Notes under the pieces: generated by a model | Told to the model about the DNA's origin: nothing | Seen by the model: only the letters and a program-made list of their open reading frames with translations | Databases searched by the model: none | Made by a program: the position numbers and the translations under genes | Assembly: GCA_963823565.1 (NCBI GenBank) | Contig: CAWGLR010000003.1 | Span: 744,001-808,000, forward strand | Direction: 5' to 3' | From: RHKX01 sp963823565 | GTDB lineage: Bacteria > Actinomycetota > Thermoleophilia > Solirubrobacterales > 70-9 | DNA length: 64,000 nucleotides | In this document: positions 56,170 to 63,887 of the stretch, piece after piece | How positions within the stretch are numbered: the first letter of the stretch is position 1 | Layout of the letters: each line of letters opens with the position of its first letter

Positions 56170-57155
56170 TGCGGGCGATGGTCCTCGATCGGCCGGGCAC
56201 GCCGCTCGCCGAGCGCGAGGTTCCGGATCCGGTCGCCGGCGAGGGCGAGGTCGTGATGTCGGTCGATGCGTGCGGCGTCTGCCGCACGGACCTCCACGTC
56301 GTCGACGGCGAGCTCCCCGACCCGAAGCTGCCGCTGATCCTCGGCCACCAGGCCGTCGGACGGGTGACCGCGGTGGGGGAGGGGGTGGAGGAGCTCGGCG
56401 TCGGCGACCGCGTCGGCGCGCCCTGGCTCGCCTGGACCGACGGCACCTGCGACCGCTGCCGCGAGGGCCGCGAGAACCTCTGCCCGAACGCGCTCTTCCA
56501 CGGCTACACCCGCGACGGCGGCTACGCCGAGGCGATGCGGGTCGATGCGCGCTATGCCTTCCCGCTCGATCCCGAGGTCGAGGCGAAGGAGCTGGCGCCG
56601 CTCCTCTGCGCCGGGCTGATCGGCTACCGGGCGCTGCGGATGTGCGGCGAGGCCGAGCGCGTCGGCCTCTACGGCTTCGGCTCCTCCGCCCACCTGATCT
56701 GCCAGCTCCTCGCCTCCCAGGGCCGGCGCGCCTACGCGTTCACCCGCGATGGCGACGCCGCCGGACAGGAGTTCGCGCGATCGGTCGGCGCCGTCTGGGC
56801 CGGCGACTCCTCCATCCGCCCGCCGGAGGAGCTCGACGCCGCGATCGTCTTCGCTCCTGCCGGCGAGCTCGTCCCCGCCGCGCTCGCCGTCCTCCGGCCC
56901 GCGGGCGTCGTCGTCTGCGCCGGGATCCACATGTCCGACATCCCCTCCTTCCCATACGACCTGCTCTGGCACGAGCGCCAGGTCCGCTCGGTCGCCAACC
57001 TGACGAGGCAGGACGGCATCGAGTTCCTGCCCCTCGCCGCGGAGGCCGGGGTACGGGCGCAGGTCACGACCTACCCGCTCACCGATGCCGACCGGGCGCT
57101 CGACGACCTCCGGGCGGGAAGGGTCGAGGGTTCGGCGGTGCTGGAGATCGTTTAG
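56169..57155 (+). CDS. Zinc-dependent alcohol dehydrogenase
   Basis: 328 residues, MDR superfamily. Catalytic zinc ligands Cys35 (DACGVCRTDLH) and His60 (LGHQ, where GHE is usual). The structural-zinc loop CDRCREGRENLC retains three Cys plus another. The cofactor domain has GLYGFGSSAHLICQLL, a GxGxxAx variant. It oxidises an alcohol or reduces an aldehyde with NAD(P). Its ATG overlaps the fbiC stop (TGATG), so it is coupled to the interrupted gene. Repeat element copy C follows. Confidence 0.9.
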   Translation: MRAMVLDRPGTPLAEREVPDPVAGEGEVVMSVDACGVCRTDLHVVDGELPDPKLPLILGHQAVGRVTAVGEGVEELGVGDRVGAPWLAWTDGTCDRCREGRENLCPNALFHGYTRDGGYAEAMRVDARYAFPLDPEVEAKELAPLLCAGLIGYRALRMCGEAERVGLYGFGSSAHLICQLLASQGRRAYAFTRDGDAAGQEFARSVGAVWAGDSSIRPPEELDAAIVFAPAGELVPAALAVLRPAGVVVCAGIHMSDIPSFPYDLLWHERQVRSVANLTRQDGIEFLPLAAEAGVRAQVTTYPLTDADRALDDLRAGRVEGSAVLEIV

Positions 57156-57176
57156 GCGTGGCCGGGGTATCGCTTC

Positions 57177-57512
57177 GCATGGAGGGCGGTAGTCCCGGGC
57201 GGTTTGGCAGCGAGGGGTGGCGGTGCGTCGAGGACCGGGCCGCCGGGGTCTCTACGTCCGGTATCTCGGGCGAATCGACCCCGCTGGGGTCTCTGACGCC
57301 AACATTTCGTCGCGAGAGACCCCAGCAGCCGGAAGTGGCCGCTTGGGAGGAGAAGCGGCGCTCTACACGGAGCCGCCTCTCGGATGTAGTCGACCGTGAA
57401 CGCGCACTTTGGTGCGAATAGCGCCCCTAAGTGCGAGTTCACCGACGAGGGCCACTTGAGCACGAAGCCTCGAAGAGCACGGGCGACTCACGGTTCCGCG
57501 GAACCGCCCCCA
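57177..57512 (+). repeat. Dispersed intergenic element, copy C
   Basis: Longest copy, filling the 398-bp convergent gap. In order: GCATGGAGGGCGGTAGTCCC block (57177-57210); inverted repeat GGGGTC...GACCCC (57245-57282); inverted repeat GCTGGGGTCTCT / AGAGACCCCAGC (57283-57326, 12-bp perfect arms); GCCGGAAGTGGCCGCT...GAGAAGCGG block; the 47-nt palindrome (57396-57442); and GGTTCCGCGGAACC followed by GCCCCCA (57492-57512). No protein-coding frame is supported here. Confidence 0.8.
57396..57442 (+). repeat. 47-nt palindromic repeat, copy C
   Basis: One mismatch (A for G at position 22) relative to 2127-2173, 55 kb away; same orientation and the same place within the element. Confidence 0.85.
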
Positions 57513-57553
57513 TGAGATTCCGGATTCGCGTCCGCGAGTAGCGGCGCGCCGGG

Positions 57554-58297
57554 CTACCGGAACAGGTCGTCCGCCGCCGCCCTGCGCAGCGCCGCCGCCC
57601 CGGGCCCGTCCCCCTCGATGACCCGCCCCCCGAGTCCGCGGACGATCACCGCGGGGACGCCGGAGGCCTTGTCGCGGGCGAGGTCGGAGGCGGCGGCGAT
57701 CTCGTCGGCGAGGGCGATCTCGGTGGCGGCGAGCTCGCGGCCGTCGCGGTCGGAGCGGCCGCGCCAGTCGTCGAGGGGGTCGATGCCCGCGCAGCCGATC
57801 GCGACCTCGGTCTGCCCGACCCGCCAGGGGCGGCCGAAGCTGTCGGTGACGATCACGGCGACGCGCGCGCCGCTCGCCTCGGCGATCTCCGCGCGCAGGC
57901 GGCGCGCCGAGGCGTCCGGGTCGCGGGGGAGGAGGACGACCGCGTCCTCGCCGCCGGCATTCGAGGAGTCGATCCCGGCGTTGGCGCAGACGAGGCCGCT
58001 GTGGGTCTCGACGATCAGCACCCGCTCGTCGCGCACGATCCGCGCGGTCTCGGCGAGGATCAGCTCGACGAGGGCCGGGTCCTTGTCGAGCCGCGCCGCC
58101 AGCGCCAGCGCCCGCTCGCCCGGCTCGACTTCGGCGAGCCGGGCGATCCGCCCCTCGGCCTTCGAGACGACCTTCTGGGCGACCGCGATCACGTCGCCGT
58201 CGGCAAGGCCGGCCGCCCTGGCGATCAGCGCGCCGAGCGCGTCTCCGGCCCGGACCTCGGGTAGGCCCTCGACGGGAATGAGCCCGAGGCCGCTCAC
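57554..58297 (-). CDS. cofE: Coenzyme F420-0:L-glutamate ligase (CofE)
   Basis: 247 residues. GLIPVEGLPEVRAGDALGALIARAAGLADGDVIAVAQKVVSKAEGR is the CofE N-terminus. ETHSGLVCANAGIDSSNAG and VTDSFGRPWRVGQTEVAIGCAGIDPLDDWRGRSDRDGREL are the GTP/metal and substrate motifs. It adds gamma-linked glutamates to F420-0 using GTP. No nitroreductase-like FbiB domain is fused. It overlaps cofC by 4 bp in a leftward cofD-cofC-cofE order. Confidence 0.93.
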   Translation of the reverse strand: MSGLGLIPVEGLPEVRAGDALGALIARAAGLADGDVIAVAQKVVSKAEGRIARLAEVEPGERALALAARLDKDPALVELILAETARIVRDERVLIVETHSGLVCANAGIDSSNAGGEDAVVLLPRDPDASARRLRAEIAEASGARVAVIVTDSFGRPWRVGQTEVAIGCAGIDPLDDWRGRSDRDGRELAATEIALADEIAAASDLARDKASGVPAVIVRGLGGRVIEGDGPGAAALRRAAADDLFR

Positions 58298-58950
58298 GTC
58301 GCCGCCCCGGCGGCGTCGAGGGCCCGGGCGGTCGCCGGCGCGCGATCGGGGTCGCGGGCGAGCAGGGCGGCGAGCTCCGTCAGGTCGTCGGGCGTGTCGA
58401 GGTCGAGCGCGAGCGAGGCCAGGGCGGCCACCCGCCCGCGGCGTCCCGCCTCGCCGGCAAGGCGCAGGTGCCGCTCGCGGCTGCCTGGACCGAAAGCCGG
58501 CGCGATCGCATCCGGTGGCGCCAGCAGCAGGCCGTTGGTCCCGCTGCCGTGGCGGTCGGGGATCACGGCGACGACTCCCTCGGACATCCCCCTCAGTGCC
58601 TCGTCGAGCTCGCTCTCATCGAGGAGCGGGCAATCACCGGGGAGAAGCGCGACACAGCCCGCGCCCGCGCTCAGCGCCTCACCGACCCCGCGCGCCGCGG
58701 CCTCGGAGTGGCCGCGGTCGTCGGGATCGTCGATCCAGTCCACCCTGCCGGCGTCCGCCGCGGCCCGCGCCCGCGGCTCGCCGCTGACGACGATCACCCG
58801 CTCGATCTCCTGCGAGCGCGCCAGGGCCGTGAGGACGTCGGCGAGCATCGCCGCCGCGAGGTCGGGCCGCGCCGCGGCCACCGCGCTTTCGGCGAGACGG
58901 CTCTTCGCCGCCGCGAAGCGCTTGACCGGGAGGACCGCCGTCGCGCGCAC
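58294..58950 (-). CDS. cofC: 2-phospho-L-lactate/PEP guanylyltransferase (CofC/FbiD)
   Basis: 218 residues with GTG start. Nucleotidyltransferase fold: AVLPVKRFAAAKSRLA at the N-terminus, LLPGDCPLLDESELDEAL with the metal-binding Asp, and VVAVIPDRHGSGTNGLLLAPP. It activates phospholactate or PEP with GTP for F420 assembly. The start is 8 bp after the end of the cofD remnant; all F420 genes on this strand form one run. Confidence 0.92.
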   Translation of the reverse strand: MRATAVLPVKRFAAAKSRLAESAVAAARPDLAAAMLADVLTALARSQEIERVIVVSGEPRARAAADAGRVDWIDDPDDRGHSEAAARGVGEALSAGAGCVALLPGDCPLLDESELDEALRGMSEGVVAVIPDRHGSGTNGLLLAPPDAIAPAFGPGSRERHLRLAGEAGRRGRVAALASLALDLDTPDDLTELAALLARDPDRAPATARALDAAGAAT

Positions 58951-58958
58951 GCAGCTCC

Positions 58959-59883
58959 TCAGCCCGTGAGCGCCTTCGCGTAGCCGAGCACAGCCGCCGC
59001 GAGCTCCCGCCGTCCCTCGGCGCCGTCCATCAGCGTCGGCAGCCGGGTCGTCGCGACGCCCTCGGGGTCGGGAGCGGGGTCGTCGGCGTCGACGACGAGC
59101 GCGTCGATCACCCCCTCGTAGGCGACCGCGACCCCGGCGACCGAGTCCGCGAAGCCCGCCGCGCGCATGAACTTCCCGGTCGGGCCCTTGATCACCTCGC
59201 CGCCGACGTAGGGGCTGACCGCCACGACGGGCGCGGGTGCCTCCGCGAGGAGTCGGCGCATCCCCGGGATCGCGACGATCGGGCCGATCGAGATCACCGG
59301 GTTCGAGGGGCCGACGACGATCGCGTCCGCCTCAGTCGACGGCGGCGCGCACCTCCGGCGAGATCGTCGCCGCCTCGATCCCGGCGAGCTCGACCTCCTC
59401 GATCTCCGGCTCGGCGCGGTCGTGGACGAGGTACTCCTGGAACTCACGCCAGCCGTCGGCCGTGCGGATCCGCGTCCGCACCGGCTCGTCGCACATCGGC
59501 AGCACCGCCGCCTCGACGCCCAGCGCTCGCGCGATGTCGCCGTGGATGACGGTCTGCCGCTCGCCCAGGTCCAGCCTGCGCCGTCGCTCGAGGCAGGTCG
59601 CGAGGTCGAGGTCGGAGAGCCCGAACCAGCCCGGCGCCCCGAGCTCCTTCATCCGCTCGAACACGCGGAAGGAGTCGCCGGCGATCCCCCAGCCGCGCTC
59701 GGCGTCGATCTCCCCGGCGAGCCAGTAGGTGCAGAGGTCGGGGTCGGGGGAGACGTGGACGCCGAGGACCTCGACGTCGTCGCCGGTGTTGGCGATGACC
59801 GTGAGCCCGGATCCGACGACCTCCTGCATGCCGGCGGCGAGCTTGGCGCCGCCCGTCCCGCCGGCGAGGACGACGACGTTCAT
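58959..59883 (-). pseudogene. cofD: 2-phospho-L-lactate transferase (CofD/FbiA) with a frameshift
   Basis: Transfers the phospholactyl or phosphoenolpyruvyl group to FO. The N-terminal two thirds read normally (VVLAGGTGGAKLAAGMQEV, NTGDDVEVLGVHVSPD, WFGLSDLDLATCLERR) until SPEVRAAVD and a TGA at 59332-59334. The rest, EADAIVVGPSNPVISIGPIVAIPGMRRLL to the C-terminus, continues one frame over. GTCGACTGAGGCGGAC contains one base too many. Without the shift the protein would have about 307 residues, normal for CofD. The start overlaps the reductase gene stop by 4 bp. Confidence 0.85.
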
Positions 59884-60581
59884 TCCCAGGGGTCGACGTC
59901 CGGAAGGTAGGAGAGCTTGAGCCCGGCGTGCGCCTTGTAGCGGACGTTGATCGAGATCAGCAGCGGCGTCAGCTGCTCGGCGATCCGCGCCATCTCGAGC
60001 GCGCCGCCGTTGACTGCGCGCAGCCCTTCGATCCGCTCGATCAGCCGCGCCACCGGCGCCTTGTCCTTCTTCTTGTCGCCGCAGACGAGGACGTCCTCAT
60101 CGAGCTCGACGTCCGGGTCGGCCAGGGTCGGCGCCCCGACCGTGTGCAGGGCCGAGACGACCGTGACGCCGTCGGGGACCATCTCCTGCGCCTGCTGCGC
60201 CGCGGATCCCTGCCAGACGCCGAGCGAGCGGGTGGCCTTGCCGGAGACGGCGGCGGCGAGCGGAACGGTGCAGTCGACCAGGGTCTGGCCCGCCTCGAGC
60301 GAGTCGCGCAGGTTGTTCAGCGTCTCCGACTGGGCCCGGAAGGGGACGGTGAGGAAGACGATCGGGCCCCGCCGCGCGGCGTCCTCGTTGGCGAGGCCCT
60401 GGACCCGCGCTCCCTCGACGGCCTCGCGGACCCGGCCGGCGGCCTCGCTCGCACGCTCGGAGTCGCGCGAGCCGATGACGATCGGCAGACCGGCGGCCGC
60501 CCAGCGGACGGCCAGGCCGTAGCCCAGCGCGCCGGTGCCGCCGAGGATCGGGATCGGTGGGGTGTCGCCGTCGGTCGGCAT
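59880..60581 (-). CDS. npdG: NADPH-dependent F420 reductase
   Basis: 233 residues. The nucleotide-binding Rossmann motif ILGGTGALGYGLAVRWAAAG is followed by IVIGSRDSERA and FLTVPFRAQSETLNNL, as in archaeal Fno and actinobacterial homologues; ALHTVGAPTLADPD lies in the F420 pocket region. It transfers hydride between F420 and NADP. It is intact although cofD and fbiC next to it are frameshifted. First gene of the leftward F420 run. Confidence 0.92.
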   Translation of the reverse strand: MPTDGDTPPIPILGGTGALGYGLAVRWAAAGLPIVIGSRDSERASEAAGRVREAVEGARVQGLANEDAARRGPIVFLTVPFRAQSETLNNLRDSLEAGQTLVDCTVPLAAAVSGKATRSLGVWQGSAAQQAQEMVPDGVTVVSALHTVGAPTLADPDVELDEDVLVCGDKKKDKAPVARLIERIEGLRAVNGGALEMARIAEQLTPLLISINVRYKAHAGLKLSYLPDVDPWE

Positions 60582-60622
60582 TGGGCGCGTGAGTGTATTC
60601 CGGGTGTCCTTATGCTCCCGTC

Positions 60623-61051
60623 ATGGTCGGAATGGGCGACTCACTCGGACTCCCGCAGCCCGAGCGCGGGGACGGTGAGGCGCCCCTCGGCGCCGGGGCC
60701 GAGCGGACCGACGAGTTCACCGTCGAGGGCTCGCTGCTCACCGACGTCGGCGGCACGATCGGCGTCGCCGTCCTCTCGACCCCGGGGATGATCGGGATGA
60801 TGGAGCGAACCTGCGCCGTGCTCGCCTACGAGCGGCTGCCGGAGGGCAGCGCGACCGTCGGCTTCGAGGTCTGCATCAAGCACGTCGCCGGCGTCGCCGA
60901 GGGCGCCACCTGCACCGCCCACGCGAAGCTCACCGACGTCGTCGACGGCCGCAAGCTCTTCTTCGACGTCGAGGTGCGGGAGGGGGACCGCACGATCGGC
61001 GTCGGCACCCACCAGCGGCGCGTCATCCAGGTCCCCGGGGGCGAGGGCTGA
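60623..61051 (+). CDS. Thioesterase, FlK-like hot-dog protein
   Basis: 142 residues. EFTVEGSLLTDVGGTIGVAVLSTPGMIGMMERTCAVLAYERLPEGSATVGFEVCIKHVAGVAEGATCTAHAKL matches fluoroacetyl-CoA-thioesterase-like hot-dog proteins (Thr/Glu/His active-site pattern). The natural substrate is probably a short acyl-CoA. TATGCT lies 6 nt before the ATG at 60623 (leaderless pattern). The stop overlaps the HMG-CoA lyase start. Confidence 0.85.
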   Translation: MVGMGDSLGLPQPERGDGEAPLGAGAERTDEFTVEGSLLTDVGGTIGVAVLSTPGMIGMMERTCAVLAYERLPEGSATVGFEVCIKHVAGVAEGATCTAHAKLTDVVDGRKLFFDVEVREGDRTIGVGTHQRRVIQVPGGEG

Positions 61052-61977
61052 TGGCCGGCTTCCCGGAGCGGGTGAACGTCCGCGAGGTCGGCCCGCGCGA
61101 CGGCTTTCAGAACGAGCCGGAGGTGATCCCGACGGACGAGAAGGTACGGCTCATCGAGCTCCTGATCGCCGCCGGGCTGAAGCGGATCGAGGTCACGTCC
61201 TTCGTTCGCGCCGACGTCATCCCGCAGCTCGCCGACGGCGCCGAGGTGCTCGCGGCCCTCGACCGCGCCGAGGACGTCTCCTTCTCCGTCCTGATCCCGA
61301 ACGAGCGCGGGCTCGAGAACGCCCTCGCCCAGCGCGACCGCTTCGACGAGATCAGCGTCTTCCTCTCCGCCTCCGAGACGCACAACCGCAAGAACGTCAA
61401 CCGCTCGATCGCCGAGTCGATGACCGGGCTCGAGCACGTGCTCGCCACCGCGCGCTCGGAGGGCCTGCGCTGCGAGGGCGTGATCGCGACGAGCTTCGGC
61501 TGCCCCTACGAGGGCGAGGTCCCGCCCGAGCGCGTGCTCTCGCTCGCCGAGCGGCTCGCCGAGGCGGGGTGCGAGGAGGTCGGCTTCGGCGACACGACCG
61601 GGATGGCGAACCCGCGGCAGGTCGGCGAGTTCTACGACGCCGCGGTCGCCCGGCTGGGCGAGCGGGTCGAGCTCACCGCGCACTTCCACAACACCCGCGG
61701 GCAGGGCCTCGCCAACGCGCTGGCCGCCCTCGAGCACGGAGTCGCGTCCTTCGAGTCGAGCTTCGGCGAGCTCGGCGGCTGCCCGGTCCCGCCGGGGTCG
61801 ACCGGGAACATCTCCAGCGAGGACCTCGTCTCGATGCTTCACGAGATGGGGATCGAGACCGGGGTGGATCTCGACGCGCTCGTCGCCGCCTCGCGCGCCG
61901 CACAGGAGGTGCTCGGCCGCCCGCTCGGCGCCCACGTCCTGACGGCGGGGCCCGTCGATTGGAAAGGGGCCGTCTGA
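61051..61977 (+). CDS. Hydroxymethylglutaryl-CoA lyase
   Basis: 308 residues, DRE-TIM barrel. VNVREVGPRDGFQNE gives the metal/catalytic Arg-Asp, TAHFHNTRGQGLANALA the metal His pair, and SSFGELGGCPVPPGSTGN the lid-loop catalytic Cys. It cleaves HMG-CoA to acetoacetate and acetyl-CoA in leucine degradation. TGATG overlaps tie it to the thioesterase before and the DUF1697 gene after it. Confidence 0.92.
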   Translation: MAGFPERVNVREVGPRDGFQNEPEVIPTDEKVRLIELLIAAGLKRIEVTSFVRADVIPQLADGAEVLAALDRAEDVSFSVLIPNERGLENALAQRDRFDEISVFLSASETHNRKNVNRSIAESMTGLEHVLATARSEGLRCEGVIATSFGCPYEGEVPPERVLSLAERLAEAGCEEVGFGDTTGMANPRQVGEFYDAAVARLGERVELTAHFHNTRGQGLANALAALEHGVASFESSFGELGGCPVPPGSTGNISSEDLVSMLHEMGIETGVDLDALVAASRAAQEVLGRPLGAHVLTAGPVDWKGAV

Positions 61978-62516
61978 TGCCGTTCCACGTCGCATTCCTC
62001 GGCGGGATGAACCTTGGCAGCCGGCGAATCACGAATGCCGAGCTGACGGCCGAGTTCGAGGCGCTCGGGTTCGAGCGGGTCTCGACTTTCCGGGCCAGCG
62101 GCAACGTCATCTTCGAGGCCTCCGGCCAGTCGGAGGGCGCGCTGATCGCCGAGATCGAGGAGGGCCTCGAGGAGTCGCTGGGCTACCCGGTCCCGACGTT
62201 CGTCCGCGGCGAGGACGAGGTGCGCGCGATCGCCGACTTCGACCCCTTCGACCTCGAGGTCCTCGCCGCCACCAAGGGGAAGCTCCAGGTCGCCCTGCTG
62301 TCGAGGATCCCCGGCAAGGACGCCCACGACGAGGCGCTCGGGCTGGCGAGCGACGACGACCGGCTGGCGATCACCGAGCGCGAGCTCTACTGGCTGCCGA
62401 AGGGCGGAATCAGCGACAGCGACCTCGACATCGCCCGGATCGGCAGGCTGATCGGCCCGATGACGATCCGGACCAAGGGAACGATCGAGGGGATCGCCGC
62501 GAAGATCCCGCAATAG
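61977..62516 (+). CDS. DUF1697 protein
   Basis: 179 residues. HVAFLGGMNLGSRRITNAELTAEFEALGFERVSTFRASGNVIFEASG is the characteristic DUF1697 opening, and MTIRTKGTIEGIAAKI resembles the family ending (RNWNTV-like region). Function of the family is unknown. Coupled to the HMG-CoA lyase gene by an ATG overlapping its stop. Confidence 0.9.
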   Translation: MPFHVAFLGGMNLGSRRITNAELTAEFEALGFERVSTFRASGNVIFEASGQSEGALIAEIEEGLEESLGYPVPTFVRGEDEVRAIADFDPFDLEVLAATKGKLQVALLSRIPGKDAHDEALGLASDDDRLAITERELYWLPKGGISDSDLDIARIGRLIGPMTIRTKGTIEGIAAKIPQ

Positions 62517-62517
62517 A

Positions 62518-62928
62518 GTGGCCGCGATGCTCCAGGACAGGTTCGTAGACGCCGTTCACGCCCAGGACGGCGACGCCATCCGCGAGGCGCTGGCCGAGGA
62601 CGTCCGCTTCTGGAGCCCGGTCGTCTTCAAGGCCTACGAGGGCAAGGCCGTCGTCGGGACGATCCTCGCCGAGGGCGCGATGAAGGCCTTCGACGACTTC
62701 GAGTACGTCCATCGCCTCGAGGACCCCGAGACGCGCGTCGCGACGCTGATCTTCCGCGCCAGCGTCGGCGACCGCGAGGTCGACGGGCTCGACCTCATCC
62801 ACTTCGACGACGACGGCCTCGTCGACGAGCTCAAGGTCATGGTGCGGCCGCTGAGCGGCACCCACGCGCTCGCCGACGCCATGGGCCGGCGCTTCGAGGA
62901 GCTCGGCCTGGCGCCGCCGCGGAGCTAG
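62518..62928 (+). CDS. SnoaL-like/NTF2-fold protein
   Basis: 136 residues, GTG start 1 nt after the previous stop (an ATG at 62527 is an alternative). MLQDRFVDAVHAQDGDAIREALAEDVRFWSPVVFKAYEGKAVVGTILAEGAMKAFDDFEYVHRLEDPETRVATLIFRASVGDREVDGLDLIHFDDDGLVDELKVMVRPL is the NTF2-like nuclear-transport/SnoaL type. Ligand unknown. It overlaps the convergent DUF559 gene by 4 bp. Confidence 0.85.
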   Translation: MAAMLQDRFVDAVHAQDGDAIREALAEDVRFWSPVVFKAYEGKAVVGTILAEGAMKAFDDFEYVHRLEDPETRVATLIFRASVGDREVDGLDLIHFDDDGLVDELKVMVRPLSGTHALADAMGRRFEELGLAPPRS

Positions 62929-63887
62929 CATCGTCCCCGATCCAGTTCCGCCACTCGCGCTTCGGTGAGGTCTCGAAGCCGTCGCGCTGAAGCCGCGAGA
63001 CCGCTCACGACCTGTGTCCGAGCGAATCGATGCGGCCGCCAGTTCGCCAGGGACACGAGCTGGTCTCGCTCCCGGTCGTCGGCGGCTCGTTCCCAGTCGC
63101 CATGGAAGCGTTGCGAGTCCGCCTCGACCACCATGCGGATCTCCGGCCACGCGAAGTCGACGATCAGCGGCTTCTTGCGGCCGGGGACAGCGATGGGGTG
63201 GTTCACGAGCGGCCGCTCGACCCCGGCGGCTCTCCAGAGGGGCAGGAAGATGAGCTCCAGATCGGACTTCGCAATCACGGGCTCGAGCTCGAGCAGCGAG
63301 GCGAGCTTTGGGATCCCGGGCCGTCCTCGGCGTTCAGCGACCAGTTCGGCGAGCCGATTGCGCTTCAGGAAGCGCTTGGACTCCGCAGCGACGAGGATCA
63401 CCTCCAACTCGTTCTCGCTCAGCGAAGGGGCCAGCTGCACGAGGACCAGGTCCGCGGAGACGCACGGCACGCCGGCGAAGCGCCGCACGTCGCGCGGGTC
63501 GACCGGTCCGCAGCGATGCACGACGATCTCATCTCGACTCCGCGGGTTCGGCCGCGGAGTGACGACGTGGATCGGGAAGGCGCGGGACTCCTCGCAGATG
63601 TCCTGATGGACGCCCGCCGGCCCATGGCTGAGCAGCGTGCCCGGTCCGTAGGTCATAGTCGCGGCGAGGTAGCGCTGCGTCCGGGAGTACGGCGGAGGAT
63701 GAAGCGCGAAGACGTCCTGGGGGAGGCGATGAAGTCGCCCCGCGCGCACTCGATGCCGGATCCCGCGGTGACCGAGGCCGCCCTCGAGCACCTGTTCCGC
63801 GTGGATGAGCTGGTGTTGGCCCCCGGCGACTTGCTGGATGTACCGATCCGGACGAGATACGTCCGGATCCGTACATCGAGCATCCAT
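62925..63887 (-). CDS. AbiEi-N-like / DUF559 (Vsr-like nuclease fold) protein
   Basis: 320 residues. N-terminal winged-helix AbiEi-like region (QHQLIHAEQVLEGGLGHRGIRHRVRAGRLHRLPQDVFALHP). A middle domain (GPGTLLSHGPAGVHQD, IHVVTP, DPRDVRRFAGVPCVSADLVLVQLAP) precedes the C-terminal DUF559 segment: PLIVDFAWPEIRMVVEADSQRFHGDWERAADDRERDQLVSLANWRPHRFARTQV, with D-x-x-W, E-x-D and a late Arg like Vsr endonucleases. Such proteins are abundant in Solirubrobacterales (recalled) and of unknown role; toxin-antitoxin relation is not shown. A 37-bp palindrome covers its 5' codons. Confidence 0.82.
   Translation of the reverse strand: MDARCTDPDVSRPDRYIQQVAGGQHQLIHAEQVLEGGLGHRGIRHRVRAGRLHRLPQDVFALHPPPYSRTQRYLAATMTYGPGTLLSHGPAGVHQDICEESRAFPIHVVTPRPNPRSRDEIVVHRCGPVDPRDVRRFAGVPCVSADLVLVQLAPSLSENELEVILVAAESKRFLKRNRLAELVAERRGRPGIPKLASLLELEPVIAKSDLELIFLPLWRAAGVERPLVNHPIAVPGRKKPLIVDFAWPEIRMVVEADSQRFHGDWERAADDRERDQLVSLANWRPHRFARTQVVSGLAASARRLRDLTEARVAELDRGRC
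63839..63875. promoter_or_regulatory. 37-bp palindrome at the 5' end of the DUF559 gene
   Basis: TGTACCGATCCGGACG-AGATA-CGTCCGGATCCGTACA: 16-bp arms matching at 15 positions. It begins 12 nt inside the coding sequence. It could be an operator or an mRNA hairpin near the start codon. The 113 bp from the gene start to the window end show no other clear feature. Confidence 0.7.
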
